Notes: generated by a model from the sequence alone, not told the origin. DNA of 64,000 nucleotides from Flagellimonas nanhaiensis (GCF_003382275.1 NZ_QTJX01000001.1:1488001-1552000); one strand, 5' to 3'. Positions 53,528 to 61,332 are shown, numbered from the stretch's first letter. Made by a program: numbers and translations.

Positions 53528-53980
53528 ATGACAGATTTAACAACTAGTGCGATTGAGCGCGTCCTCAGAAACAATTACCTCGGCCACTTGGCCTATCTAT
53601 GGCAAGGGAAGCCTTATTTGATTCCCATCACCTATTATTTTGATCCTGCCGACAATACGATCATTAGCTATACCTCGGATGGCCATAAAATCAATGCGAT
53701 GCGAAATAACAACTCGGTTACCGTACAGGTAGAAGAAATACAATCGATGTTCAATTGGGAATCGGCCATGGTGCACGGCACATTCGAAGAACTTGAGGGC
53801 AATATTGCCAAACAAAAGTTACACCTTTTTACCGAAGGCGTGAAGAGCATTATCCGTAGAAAAGAACGGAGAGAGGTTGAGTTTATCAATGAATTTTCGA
53901 GCAAATTATACGAAAGGGGAAATCCGATTGTCTATCAGGTCAAAATACTTGAGATTTCAGGAAAACGACGGGAAACGTAA
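53528..53980 (+). CDS. PNPOx-like flavin-binding protein
   Basis: A 150-residue protein of the split-barrel flavin-binding fold: LRNNYLGHLAYLWQGKPYLI, ITYYFDPADNTIISYTSDGH and SMFNWESAMVHGTFEELEGN. This is the pyridoxamine 5'-phosphate oxidase-related fold, with the DGHK and SVTVQVEE strands. Many such proteins in stress regions are FMN- or F420-binding reductases rather than true PNPOx; no phosphate-binding residue set is complete. It is 174 bases after the PLD gene, with AT-rich spacer that may hold its own promoter. Confidence 0.85.
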   Translation: MTDLTTSAIERVLRNNYLGHLAYLWQGKPYLIPITYYFDPADNTIISYTSDGHKINAMRNNNSVTVQVEEIQSMFNWESAMVHGTFEELEGNIAKQKLHLFTEGVKSIIRRKERREVEFINEFSSKLYERGNPIVYQVKILEISGKRRET

Positions 53981-54179
53981 AGGCAACATCGCTAATTGGA
54001 TAGACTTTTTTGGCCTTGACAACCCAATAGGTCTAAATTCCAATGCGAGAATCTTATTTGTATTTTGAAATTATATAGTGAATGGCCATTTAAAACAACT
54101 TGGAACCTATCTAACTATAGTTCTGTAAAATAGATGTACTAAATGTTAGGATAAGATGTAACTTTATATCAATCAAGTA

Positions 54180-54686
54180 ATGCCAAAACAAACAATTTAC
54201 ATAGTGTCACTTTCCTTGTTGGTTATGTGGTCTTGCAAAAAAGACGACCAAAGTTCACAACAAGTCAACCTTTTGTTTACCGAAAATAATTTAGCAGGAG
54301 ATTGGAAAAGGATTGCAGAATTTAGAGGGCAACCAAATGATTCATTGGGCATATTGGAGCCCTTGGAAGATTTGTTTGCCCAATTCGAAAATTGCCGAAA
54401 AGATGATATTCTCAGATATGTTAAGGGTAACGAGCAAGAAGATAACCGCTATTTCTGGGGAATCGGGGCAATTGCCTGTCATAGCCAGATATCAAAAACT
54501 TTCACTGAAATTGGCACTTGGTCTCTCGAAGAATCAGGAAAACTGAGCCATGTTAATTCTAATACAAGTGAATACCATATTGTAATTCAATTAAATGCCC
54601 AACAATTACTTGTCAGAAGTGAATCGGATAAAAACGAAAATGGCGAGACTACGTTCGAATTTACGGAGTATGAACGCATAAGATAG
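54180..54686 (+). CDS. Lipocalin-like lipoprotein of unknown function
   Basis: A 168-residue lipoprotein: signal with lipobox VMWSCKK (Cys 20). The mature part has LAGDWKRIAEFRGQPNDSLG, FAQFENCRKDDILRYVKGNE and HIVIQLNAQQLLVRSESDKN, a layout like small lipocalin-type domains of Bacteroidota (DUF-type, one Cys pair). Last gene of the plus-strand block; the opposing minus-strand gene ends 25 bases beyond. No function is known. Confidence 0.7.
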   Translation: MPKQTIYIVSLSLLVMWSCKKDDQSSQQVNLLFTENNLAGDWKRIAEFRGQPNDSLGILEPLEDLFAQFENCRKDDILRYVKGNEQEDNRYFWGIGAIACHSQISKTFTEIGTWSLEESGKLSHVNSNTSEYHIVIQLNAQQLLVRSESDKNENGETTFEFTEYERIR

Positions 54687-54696
54687 CTTTTATAAA

Positions 54697-54713
54697 AATA
54701 TCCAATTGATATT
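54697..54713. terminator. AT-rich inverted repeat at a convergent junction
   Basis: AATATC (54697-54702) pairs with GATATT (54708-54713) over CAATT, between two convergent genes and touching the stop codon of the minus-strand gene at 54712. This is the expected place for a bidirectional terminator, but the stem is short and weak. Confidence 0.3.
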
Positions 54714-55530
54714 ACCTGCCATAAAGGGATATAGAATTGTCCTTGAAATTGGCGATGAAAAGCCTTCCCTTGTCAAAGTGAATATCTGTTGGATAGAAAA
54801 TGCCTTCCTTTAATATTTGCAGCAACTTTCCTTGATAATCAAAAATTAATATCCGGTTATTTTCTTGGTCGGTGATAGCTAATTCATTAGTGCTCAAAGT
54901 AATGCCAGAGGCCACGTTTATTTTTTCATTTTGGCCGATCGTAACAATATGATTGCCTTCAAAATCAAAGACCTGAACCCGATGGTTGTACGCATCGGCC
55001 ACGAATACCTTACCATCCTTTAGTTTTACATCTATTGGATAATACAATTGGCCCTCATTATGGCCTTGCTTTCCAATAGTATAGCTATAATTTGGTGTCT
55101 GAACGATGATACGATGGTTATAGAAATCGGCTACCAGAATGGTATCCCCATATACAGAAACACCCGCCGGGGCCTGTGGCCGTTTGTTGATTTTCAACGG
55201 ACTGGTTTTACCTTTTTTATATTGCCAGATGGTGTCGGTCAAGAATTCGGGTATGTAAAGTGTTTCCTTATCCATATGGATGTTCATCGGCCGTTGTATC
55301 CTCGTGATGGAATCCAACACCTTTCCATTCAGGTCGATTTTATACAAGCGGAAATAATCCGGATCTGAAAACCAAATGGCCTCCTCGTCCTTGGCCAAAG
55401 CCAAGGGGCGGGCTTCTTTGGGAAGTATAATTTTCCGTTCGAACTGCCATTGTTCTTTCGTTCTTTCACAACCGGATGTGAGAAGAACCAAAGCAAAAAC
55501 CGAAAAAATGAATAACTTTCTAAAGTTCAT
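54712..55530 (-). CDS. NHL-repeat lipoprotein
   Basis: A 272-residue lipoprotein with lipobox LLTSGC (Cys 20) and a mature part made of NHL-type beta-propeller repeats: VSVYGDTILVADFYNHRIIV, VKLKDGKVFVADAYNHRVQV, ITLSTNELAITDQENNRILI and IHFDKGRLFIANFKDNSISL. Six or so blades give a small periplasmic-side binding scaffold. No catalytic motif. Its start overlaps the MerT-like gene's stop by 11 bases. It might be an assembly or sensing partner of the transport proteins upstream. Confidence 0.82.
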   Translation of the reverse strand: MNFRKLFIFSVFALVLLTSGCERTKEQWQFERKIILPKEARPLALAKDEEAIWFSDPDYFRLYKIDLNGKVLDSITRIQRPMNIHMDKETLYIPEFLTDTIWQYKKGKTSPLKINKRPQAPAGVSVYGDTILVADFYNHRIIVQTPNYSYTIGKQGHNEGQLYYPIDVKLKDGKVFVADAYNHRVQVFDFEGNHIVTIGQNEKINVASGITLSTNELAITDQENNRILIFDYQGKLLQILKEGIFYPTDIHFDKGRLFIANFKDNSISLYGR

Positions 55531-55861
55531 ACCAGTAGTTTAAAATCATAAGAGCAAGAATCAGCAAGGTAAATGTCCACATAAACCAAGTATTGATGGT
55601 ACGTTTACTTTTGTCGTTTTGGCAGGATTCCCCTCCACTACATTTTTTTGAACTTTTAAAATTCTTAAAATGGGCAAACCCAAGGGCTCCGACCGAAAAT
55701 GTGGTCAGAAAGGGTTGGGCAGGATGTACCCATTCAAAACTTCCGCCCAAGAAACCCAATCCCGCGCCGACCGATAGCAGAGCAGGCAAAAAACAGCACA
55801 TCAAGGGAAGAAGGGCGGCAACCAAGCTGCTTCCCAATACCATTTTGGAAATAGTCTTCAT
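55520..55861 (-). CDS. MerT-like membrane transport protein
   Basis: A 113-residue protein with three membrane helices. Near the start GSSLVAALLPLMCCFLPALL carries the vicinal Cys pair in helix 1 that defines MerT-type mercury transporters, followed by SVGAGLGFLGGSFEWVHPAQ. A second Cys-rich loop (KKCSGGESCQND) lies near residue 75. Start at 55861 (MKTISKMVL) rather than 55897, which would overlap the HMA gene. Together with the secreted HMA protein upstream (55867) it makes a MerP-MerT pair. Metal is inferred, not fixed, as Hg(II). Confidence 0.8.
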   Translation of the reverse strand: MKTISKMVLGSSLVAALLPLMCCFLPALLSVGAGLGFLGGSFEWVHPAQPFLTTFSVGALGFAHFKNFKSSKKCSGGESCQNDKSKRTINTWFMWTFTLLILALMILNYWYEL

Positions 55862-55866
55862 AAAAT

Positions 55867-56361
55867 CTATTCGATTTTGGTTAGTACGATGGACCATTGG
55901 CCAGAGAGGTTATCATCTTCCTCATCCTGCACCGTTCCGCTTATGCTTGCTGTTCCAACGGTTAATTTTTGTAACAACGCCGTAGGCGTATCCTGCGATA
56001 CCGAAAATCGTTCATTAGCGGTCTCAATGTACCATTGGCCATCTTCTTTCGTTGCGTTTCCAATTAGGGTCACTTCAGCTTTTTTTGCCGAAAAACCGTT
56101 CTTTTTTACCTCTTCCTGAATGCTACGTAATTTAAGTCCGTTCTCGGCAGCCAATCCCATATATGCCTTTCCGTCATTGAGGCTGACACGCACTTCCTGA
56201 AGCCCATCCATCTTTTTCAGTCCCCGCTCTAGGCCATAGGCGCAAGGGGCGCAATCCATTCCATAAACTTCTTGGTCAACTTTGGTAATTTGCCCCGATG
56301 CTGTGCCAATTCCGAATAGACCTATCATCATAATTCTAAATATATTTCTCATTTTATACAT
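55867..56361 (-). CDS. Secreted HMA protein (MerP-like)
   Basis: A 164-residue exported protein with a signal peptide (IMMIGLFGIGTASGQ) and an HMA domain with YGMDCAPCAYGLERGLKKM (Cys near 36 and 39), then a second half with VTLIGNATKEDGQWYIETA, not HMA-like. MerP proteins are periplasmic HMA domains that catch Hg(II) and pass it to MerT. The extra C-terminal 80 residues are unusual and of unknown fold. Linked (5-base gap) to the MerT-like gene. Confidence 0.82.
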   Translation of the reverse strand: MYKMRNIFRIMMIGLFGIGTASGQITKVDQEVYGMDCAPCAYGLERGLKKMDGLQEVRVSLNDGKAYMGLAAENGLKLRSIQEEVKKNGFSAKKAEVTLIGNATKEDGQWYIETANERFSVSQDTPTALLQKLTVGTASISGTVQDEEDDNLSGQWSIVLTKIE

Positions 56362-56377
56362 TTTTAAAATTCTTGCT

Positions 56378-57259
56378 TTATAACCAATAGCTTAAGTTTA
56401 TGGCCAATCGATACCTTTCTTTCACTGCCCCAAGTGTCAAGTCCTGTACGACCGGAAACATCGCACCGAACGATATTCCCCAAGCGCCATATAGTCCAAG
56501 AAAAGAGGGCCCGACCAGTATTTTTGTACTGCGCGAATCTGTAAAGTCCATTTGCCCCTCAAATTTATTGTCGCCAGGGAATTCGGCCAATGATTCTATG
56601 AAAATGCGCCAATCGGGCTTTGGGTAATCGCCCATAAATATATTGGGGCGATACCCCACTACCGCACTGGCGTAGGGCAGGTCGCCCAATTGTTCGCCAC
56701 CTTTCTCAAAATAATATTGGTATCCGCCACCGATCCATCCATACCAAGTGCGCGAGGCATAGCCCGTTGAAATGGCCGCGTGTACCGAGTTGCCCACATT
56801 GGCCTGTCCCCTGACATCATCCGTCGGCGCAGAAACGCCCACGATGGCGGTGGACTCAAAGCGTTTTCCAACCCCAAAGGCGTTCGAGAAAAACCGGTAC
56901 CAAAGGGAAGCCTCAATATCCCCGTTGGCGGGCATATTGCTGTTGCCCCGTGTCCTCGGTGCATCACCCAACCTTTCTATCATCGTGGGGGTGGTCAGGT
57001 TTATCTGCAGGTCTTCCGTAATGCCATAGGAAAACAGATAGCGGAGCATATAGGACGTTTCGGTCTCCGTACTTAGGCTCATTCCCGCCACGTTCAAATC
57101 GACCCCACCTTTGGCAAGGGTCGGTGTCTGAAGCCCATAGAGTGGGCCGTGGCCTTGGGCCATCGCCGATCCTGATATGGCCAATAACAATATCAATTTG
57201 AGATAGGGAATGTTCAATGATATTTTAGGGAATACTTTGTTAATCATACTCAAACACAT
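56378..57259 (-). CDS. Outer-membrane beta-barrel protein
   Basis: A 293-residue exported protein with signal peptide (YLKLILLLAISGSAMAQG). The mature part alternates aromatic and small residues (LRYLFSYGITEDLQINLTTP, SLWYRFFSNAFGVGKRFEST, HAAISTGYASRTWYGWIGGG) as in transporter-like outer-membrane barrels. The final YRLAINLSYWL is a typical last strand, though it ends in Leu. Possibly a porin or channel for metal. Start could be the Met at 57247. It is 16 bases before the MerP-like gene. Confidence 0.75.
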   Translation of the reverse strand: MCLSMINKVFPKISLNIPYLKLILLLAISGSAMAQGHGPLYGLQTPTLAKGGVDLNVAGMSLSTETETSYMLRYLFSYGITEDLQINLTTPTMIERLGDAPRTRGNSNMPANGDIEASLWYRFFSNAFGVGKRFESTAIVGVSAPTDDVRGQANVGNSVHAAISTGYASRTWYGWIGGGYQYYFEKGGEQLGDLPYASAVVGYRPNIFMGDYPKPDWRIFIESLAEFPGDNKFEGQMDFTDSRSTKILVGPSFLGLYGAWGISFGAMFPVVQDLTLGAVKERYRLAINLSYWL

Positions 57260-57264
57260 TATAA

Positions 57265-57534
57265 TTAGGATTGTCCGATTCCCGCTTCTACCAATTTCAC
57301 TTCGGTGATAGCCGAATCCTTACAGCATTCCAAGAGCTCACCGTTCACTACCACAGCGGGAACTTTCTTTATGCCATATTCATCCATCTTATCAAGACAG
57401 GTCTTGTCTTCACATTGCTTGACCAAATCATATGTGGTTACCTCACATTTATCGCAGGCCATTTCCTTTATCATTTTGACCACTGGGTCACAGACCGGAC
57501 AATTGGCCGTAAAAACTTCTACTTGACGTTTCAT
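57265..57534 (-). CDS. Thioredoxin-like metal-stress protein
   Basis: An 89-residue protein with a thioredoxin/glutaredoxin fold: VEVFTANCPVCDPVVKMIKE (CPVC at residues 11-14), then CDKCEVTTYDL, EDKTCLDKM, and KKVPAVVVNGELLECCKDSA with cis-Pro before VVV. It is very Cys-rich (eight Cys). Members of this family are found in mer and arsenic loci in Bacteroidota. It has its own promoter (57594-57627). Five bases before the outer-membrane gene. Confidence 0.82.
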   Translation of the reverse strand: MKRQVEVFTANCPVCDPVVKMIKEMACDKCEVTTYDLVKQCEDKTCLDKMDEYGIKKVPAVVVNGELLECCKDSAITEVKLVEAGIGQS

Positions 57535-57593
57535 ATTTCTGTTTTTTAACTATTTAAAATTTCTTTACGCGTCATTGAATTCAAACAACGAAT

Positions 57594-57627
57594 CAAAGGT
57601 AGATTGGTGGGTAGGGTGGTCTCCAAA
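57594..57627 (-). promoter_or_regulatory. Bacteroidota-type promoter for the thioredoxin-like gene
   Basis: On the minus strand TTTG (57627-57624), 22 bases, TACCTTTG (57601-57594). The minus-7 box is a full TAnnTTTG match; the spacer is two or three bases longer than usual. The spacer holds the repeated ACCC block (CCACCCTACCCACC), a possible half-site for the nearby CsoR-family protein. The start codon is about 60 bases downstream. Confidence 0.6.
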
Positions 57628-57636
57628 TAAAATTTC

Positions 57637-57665
57637 AAAAAAATGGCCCGCGTCGTGCAGGCCAT
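57637..57665 (-). terminator. Intrinsic terminator after the CsoR-family gene
   Basis: On the minus strand ATGGCC (57665-57660) and GGCCAT (57648-57643) form a perfect six-pair GC-rich stem over an 11-base loop, followed by TTTTTTT (57643-57637). This is the clearest rho-independent terminator in the window, 24 bases after the stop of the gene at 57689, and it separates it from the thioredoxin-like gene downstream. Confidence 0.85.
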
Positions 57666-57688
57666 CAAATCGGTTGTGATTGCGGGGG

Positions 57689-58051
57689 TCAAGCATTTTT
57701 GTGGTTTTCGAGCTTGGCCTTTAGTGCATCTATCTCCCTCATCTTTTCCGTTAGGCTGTCCAATTCCAAATCTGGAAACTGTTTTCTTATAAATTCGATA
57801 CGGCCTTCATTGCCACAGTTTCCAGGGCAGGCTTCGACAGTTTCAGATATTTTTATGGCCAAAGCTTTTCGATAAACTTCGTCCAGTAACAGAAAATGAG
57901 CTTTATCCAATCCTTTCTGTGCTGCCTTGAACTGTATTAAAATCTTCTCTGGGTCTGTATCTTCATCGAGCATTTTAATGAGGCCACCAATTTGCCCATT
58001 GATACTTTGCAACCTCTTTTTTATGTCCTTGCTTAAATCTCGTGGTATCAT
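57689..58051 (-). CDS. Atypical CsoR/FrmR-family repressor
   Basis: A 120-residue, all-helical protein. KDIKKRLQSINGQIGGLIKM is the family helix that holds the DNA-contact Arg/Asn residues, then ILIQFKAAQKGLDKAHFLLL. The standard Cu(I) site (Cys-His-Cys) is missing: the usual first Cys position is in DEDTDPEKIL, and the later His/Cys region reads LDEVYRKALA. Instead CPGNC lies further on. C-terminal extension of about 30 residues is longer than in CsoR. It could sense another signal. Has its own promoter and terminator, so is transcribed alone. Confidence 0.8.
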   Translation of the reverse strand: MIPRDLSKDIKKRLQSINGQIGGLIKMLDEDTDPEKILIQFKAAQKGLDKAHFLLLDEVYRKALAIKISETVEACPGNCGNEGRIEFIRKQFPDLELDSLTEKMREIDALKAKLENHKNA

Positions 58052-58097
58052 CGATTTTAAAATTTTGGCAATATATAATTGTACTGGGGGTGCTCTA

Positions 58098-58127
58098 CAA
58101 ATTTATCCCGAAATTATTCAACAACAA
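58098..58127 (-). promoter_or_regulatory. Bacteroidota-type promoter for the CsoR-family gene
   Basis: On the minus strand TTG (58127-58125), 19 bases, TAAATTTG (58105-58098). This fits TTG-N19-TAnnTTTG exactly. It overlaps the last codons of the GDCCVxC gene, and the start codon of the CsoR-family gene is 47 bases downstream of the minus-7 box. A GGGGG run at 58086-58090 between box and gene could serve as a half operator. Confidence 0.65.
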
Positions 58128-58333
58128 CCAGAGCCTTCTTGTATTGGTGGGCAGACTACCGTCCCATAAGAGCAAAAGACACAGCAATCGCCTTCCTTTG
58201 GTCTTAATATTTGATTGCAGTTTTCGCATTCATAGAAAAACTGACAGGCCGTTGTTGGCATTTCCTCCTCTTTCGTATGTCCACATTCGGGACAGGTAAT
58301 GGTTGAATTTAAAAGGATTCTCTCGTAGTCCAT
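58118..58333 (-). CDS. GDCCVxC-family cysteine-rich protein
   Basis: A 71-residue protein with ten Cys: ITCPECGHTKEEEMP, ECENCNQIL, then the family signature EGDCCVFCSYGTVVCPPIQ and a GCC end. Known relatives are called GDCCVxC (seleno)proteins because some carry selenocysteine in the last Cys; here it is Cys. Start 58333 is chosen: the longer frame begins inside the methyltransferase gene. Often found in Hg/As loci. Two pairs of CxxC suggest one bound zinc or a mercury-binding role. Confidence 0.82.
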   Translation of the reverse strand: MDYERILLNSTITCPECGHTKEEEMPTTACQFFYECENCNQILRPKEGDCCVFCSYGTVVCPPIQEGSGCC

Positions 58334-58334
58334 A

Positions 58335-58958
58335 TTATTTTTTCTGAAACAGGTTATAAATAAAATTTTGCTCTGTTTTAAAAGGGGTTTTATGAATTTT
58401 TTCAAAGGATTCCAATAGGGTGAAATCTACTTTAAACAATTCCTTTAGTTTTTCAGGAGAATATTGGGCAATCTCCAATCCACTACATCTTTTTGGGCCG
58501 GTGGTCGAAAAAGTTGCCAGTATAAAATACGCTCCCGTCTTAAGGGAACGACCTAGTATGTCAATATACTTTAAGATATCTTCTTCCCGTGTGAAGAAAT
58601 GAAAAGTAGCCCGGTCGTGCCATAACTCAAAGTCTTGGGTCGGTTCAAAATTCAATATGTCCGAATTTATCCACTGCACCTTTGTGGCTGACTTGCCTAA
58701 TTTTGATTTGGTACGCTGAAGTGCATTTTCTGAAATATCAAGAATGGACAGGTTGTTATAGCCATTTTTCAACAAATGACTGATAAGGTTTGAGTTCCCC
58801 CCGCCAATATCAATAATTGAACTATCTTTGGGTAAGTCAAGGGAAGCTATAATATCCAATGAAGTCGAGGGTTTCCCTTCAAACCAACTTACTTCTTCAT
58901 CACTTTTTCCGGTATAAACCTCTTCCCAGTGCTTTTTAGTGTATTCATCACTTTTCAT
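58335..58958 (-). CDS. SAM-dependent methyltransferase
   Basis: A 207-residue class I methyltransferase: motif I is SSIIDIGGGNSNLISHLLKN, then LSILDISENALQRTKSKLG with the acidic residue for SAM, and QWINSDILNF, FELWHDRATFHFFTREED. No N-terminal signal. The closing region has ILATFSTTGPKRCSGLEIAQ, a stretch with a Cys next to Arg-Ser-Gly. Substrate unknown; in this operon a metal or thiol is conceivable, though nothing in the sequence proves it. It sits 16 bases after the flavin reductase gene. Confidence 0.85.
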   Translation of the reverse strand: MKSDEYTKKHWEEVYTGKSDEEVSWFEGKPSTSLDIIASLDLPKDSSIIDIGGGNSNLISHLLKNGYNNLSILDISENALQRTKSKLGKSATKVQWINSDILNFEPTQDFELWHDRATFHFFTREEDILKYIDILGRSLKTGAYFILATFSTTGPKRCSGLEIAQYSPEKLKELFKVDFTLLESFEKIHKTPFKTEQNFIYNLFQKK

Positions 58959-58974
58959 AAATTTTGATATTTTG

Positions 58975-60321
58975 TTAAAGCATATAGGGAATATCCGAGG
59001 ATAATGTTGGATAAGAAAAAATCATAGTCCTTAAATCGTTGATCCTCATCTTGGTCTTTATCGCTATTGCGAACAAATTGATGGTTTCCTCGGCGTTGGG
59101 ACCAATTAAATGTGCTCCCAGTATCGTATGATCTTCTTTATCGACAATAGTCTTAAAGGCATATTCCTTAACATTCAACCGCTCTGCGTTGAACCAATTG
59201 CCCACCTCGTTATAATTGACCTGATATTCGATTTTTTGTGATTTGGCCTCTGCCTCGGTCAGACCTACGGCTGCTAATGTTGGCAAAGTGAAAACTACGG
59301 AGGGCATAGGTGGATAGCTCACTTTTTTCGTGTTCCCCTTGATGATATTCGAAGCTACAATATGTCCTTCCATAACGGCAACAGGTGTCAGGGGCAGTCC
59401 TTTTGAATCTGCCGCATCTCCGGCCGCATAAACATTTGGGTTCGATGCGCTTTGAAGATATTCGTTGACGGCAACCCCTTCTTTTGAAAAGGATATTCCG
59501 GACTTGTCCAGCTCCAAATCAAAAATTGCAGGCGGGCGACCGGCCGAATTGAAAACGGTTTCCGTTCTAAATGTCATTTCTTTACCGTCGGTAGTTCCTT
59601 TAACTGTATAGTGGTTATCTCTCTTTTCGATTTTAGAAACCTCGGTCGCTAGAACCAGTTTTATTCCCAATTCCTTCGTGGCATTTATCAAGTGTACTAC
59701 AATATCCTGTTCAAAGTTTTCCAAAGGTCGTTTGCCCCTATGTACAATAGTTACATCGGCACCACAACGGGCGGCGATATGTGCAAATTCAAAGGCGATG
59801 TAACCTCCGCCAATAAAGAGCAGGGATTTGGGTAGCTCCTTTAAATTGAGGAAATCGGTACTCGAAAGTGCCAAGTACCCACCTTCAAAATCCAGTACCC
59901 TTGGTTTTGCGCCCGTTGCAATCACAATCTTGTCGGCTTCGATAGTATCTGTTCCCAACTGTAGGGTATTTTTGGACAGAAATTTTGCCGAAGAATGATA
60001 GGTGTCTATATCATTATGCCTGTATCCTTTTTCTATTTTGGGCGGCATTGCATCCACAAAGGATTGTTTGAAGGCCATAATATCCCGCCAATTGACATTG
60101 GGAACCGTATCGATACCCTTATCCTTTAAGCGTATTGCAAAATCCCTTACTTCTGTCGCACCGATGATTACCTTTTTGGGGTCGCAACCTCTTAGCGCGC
60201 AGGTTCCACCGTAGGGCAGTTCGTCAGTAATGCCTACCTTAAGGCCTTTGGAAGCACATTTATTGGCAATGGTCATCCCTGCCATCCCGGAACCGATAAC
60301 AAAAACATCGTACTTTTTCAT
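58975..60321 (-). CDS. MerA-like flavin disulfide reductase
   Basis: A 448-residue FAD/NAD(P)H enzyme. FAD motif VFVIGSGMAGMTIANKCASK, redox-active pair GGTCALRGCDPKK, second Rossmann motif LLFIGGGYIAFEFAHIAARC, VYAAGDAADSKGLPLTPVAV and a dimer region. Unlike MerA it has no N-terminal HMA domain and no C-terminal Cys-Cys; the protein ends SYPTLSSDIPYML. So it may not reduce Hg(II) in the classical way; glutathione-, mycothiol- or other disulfide reduction is possible. It abuts the MerT-MerP gene (stop and start adjacent), so it is co-transcribed with it. Confidence 0.88.
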   Translation of the reverse strand: MKKYDVFVIGSGMAGMTIANKCASKGLKVGITDELPYGGTCALRGCDPKKVIIGATEVRDFAIRLKDKGIDTVPNVNWRDIMAFKQSFVDAMPPKIEKGYRHNDIDTYHSSAKFLSKNTLQLGTDTIEADKIVIATGAKPRVLDFEGGYLALSSTDFLNLKELPKSLLFIGGGYIAFEFAHIAARCGADVTIVHRGKRPLENFEQDIVVHLINATKELGIKLVLATEVSKIEKRDNHYTVKGTTDGKEMTFRTETVFNSAGRPPAIFDLELDKSGISFSKEGVAVNEYLQSASNPNVYAAGDAADSKGLPLTPVAVMEGHIVASNIIKGNTKKVSYPPMPSVVFTLPTLAAVGLTEAEAKSQKIEYQVNYNEVGNWFNAERLNVKEYAFKTIVDKEDHTILGAHLIGPNAEETINLFAIAIKTKMRINDLRTMIFSYPTLSSDIPYML

Positions 60322-60945
60322 CTACTCGTTTTCTTTGTTTTCACCATCGATTACTTTATAACCTGTGCTGTTTATCGCTTTTTGGATTGCGGCCAAATCG
60401 GTTTTGGTCTTATCATATTCCACTAGGGTATTCGCACCTTCGTAACTGGCCTTGACGGATAATATGCCATCCAATTTGTTGACCTCGCTCTCTACGTGGG
60501 CTTCACACCCTGCGCAGGTCATTCCCTCAACATTAAACGTGTGCTTTACAATATTGGATTGCGAGACATAGACAATGTCCTTACTCGGCTGTGCATAAAA
60601 CATATTGGAGTAATATGGAAACGCCAGCATCAATCCCGCGAAAACCGTAACTATTAAAAGAAAGCTTTTGGATTGCCAAAAGGAGGGTTTTGTATCATCC
60701 TCACAGGTACAGTCAATTTCCTCCTGTGTTTTTGGTCGTAGTTTCTGGTACCAGGCAAAGACCAATACGAGTATAGTGCTGCTGATAAGATAAGGCCGAA
60801 ATGGTTCCACCCAAGAAAACGTGGATGCGATTCCACTGGTTCCTGCAATCAAAGCCAAAACCGGGGTTATACAACATATTGATGCCGCCATGGCCGTCAA
60901 TATTCCTGCGTAGGCTACCTTGTTCGAGGTTTTTCCTGTTTCCAT
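60322..60945 (-). CDS. MerT-MerP fusion transport protein
   Basis: A 207-residue fusion. The N-terminal part is MerT-like with three helices and the membrane Cys pair in TAMAASICCITPVLALIAGT. After helix 3 (FLLIVTVFAGLMLAFPYYS) the C-terminal third is an HMA domain, HTFNVEGMTCAGCEAHVESE, like MerP. Such MerTP fusions are known in Bacteroidota mercury operons; both halves are needed for uptake of Hg(II) into the cell for reduction. Loop CTCEDDTK near residue 75 adds two Cys. It begins two bases after the ArsR gene. Confidence 0.88.
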   Translation of the reverse strand: METGKTSNKVAYAGILTAMAASICCITPVLALIAGTSGIASTFSWVEPFRPYLISSTILVLVFAWYQKLRPKTQEEIDCTCEDDTKPSFWQSKSFLLIVTVFAGLMLAFPYYSNMFYAQPSKDIVYVSQSNIVKHTFNVEGMTCAGCEAHVESEVNKLDGILSVKASYEGANTLVEYDKTKTDLAAIQKAINSTGYKVIDGENKENE

Positions 60946-60946
60946 T

Positions 60947-61318
60947 TTATGCTACCTTTTTATTTTTCTGAATTTTAATAAACACATTTTCCAATATTTC
61001 GTTATGATTCTGGACCAATGAATAATACAGGGTTTGCCCTTCACGTCTCGAAACAATCAGTCCCACATCCTTCATTTTACGTATGTGCTGTGAAATTGCG
61101 GGCACGCTCATTTCAAGTATATCGGCAAAATCACAGGGACAAAGCTCACCTTCCTCATATAACAGGAATAATATCTTTAACCGTGTTTCGTTACCGGCCA
61201 GCGCGAGTATTTTGCTGATTTCGGAAATTGCCTCTGAGTTTGTTCCTAAGGTTTCGCGACAACGCATTAGTTGCTTTTGGTCGGCCTCGGCGCGTGTACA
61301 ACTTAATTCAAGTGCCAT
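60947..61318 (-). CDS. ArsR-family metalloregulator
   Basis: A 123-residue winged-helix repressor. AGNETRLKILFLLYEEGELC, PCDFADILEMSVPAISQHIR (with the DNA-recognition helix) and GLIVSRREGQTLYYSLVQNH. The CPC pair (GELCPCDF) sits at the alpha-3 start, the place of the CVC motif in ArsR-type sensors, and there are two more Cys at the N-terminus (SCTRAEADQKQLMRCRE). So a soft metal or metalloid is expected. Its own promoter is fused to a perfect 10-6-10 inverted repeat at 61351-61376. First gene of the mer-like operon. Confidence 0.92.
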   Translation of the reverse strand: MALELSCTRAEADQKQLMRCRETLGTNSEAISEISKILALAGNETRLKILFLLYEEGELCPCDFADILEMSVPAISQHIRKMKDVGLIVSRREGQTLYYSLVQNHNEILENVFIKIQKNKKVA

Positions 61319-61332
61319 AGTACTGTTTTTGA

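Noticed and set aside
53877..54068. 63-codon plus-strand frame beginning inside the PNPOx-like gene
   Set aside because: Mostly a shifted-frame shadow of the PNPOx gene, running into AT-rich spacer.
58118..58333. Selenocysteine codon in the GDCCVxC gene
   Set aside because: The codon at the selenocysteine position of relatives is an ordinary Cys codon here, and no in-frame TGA is needed to reach the end.
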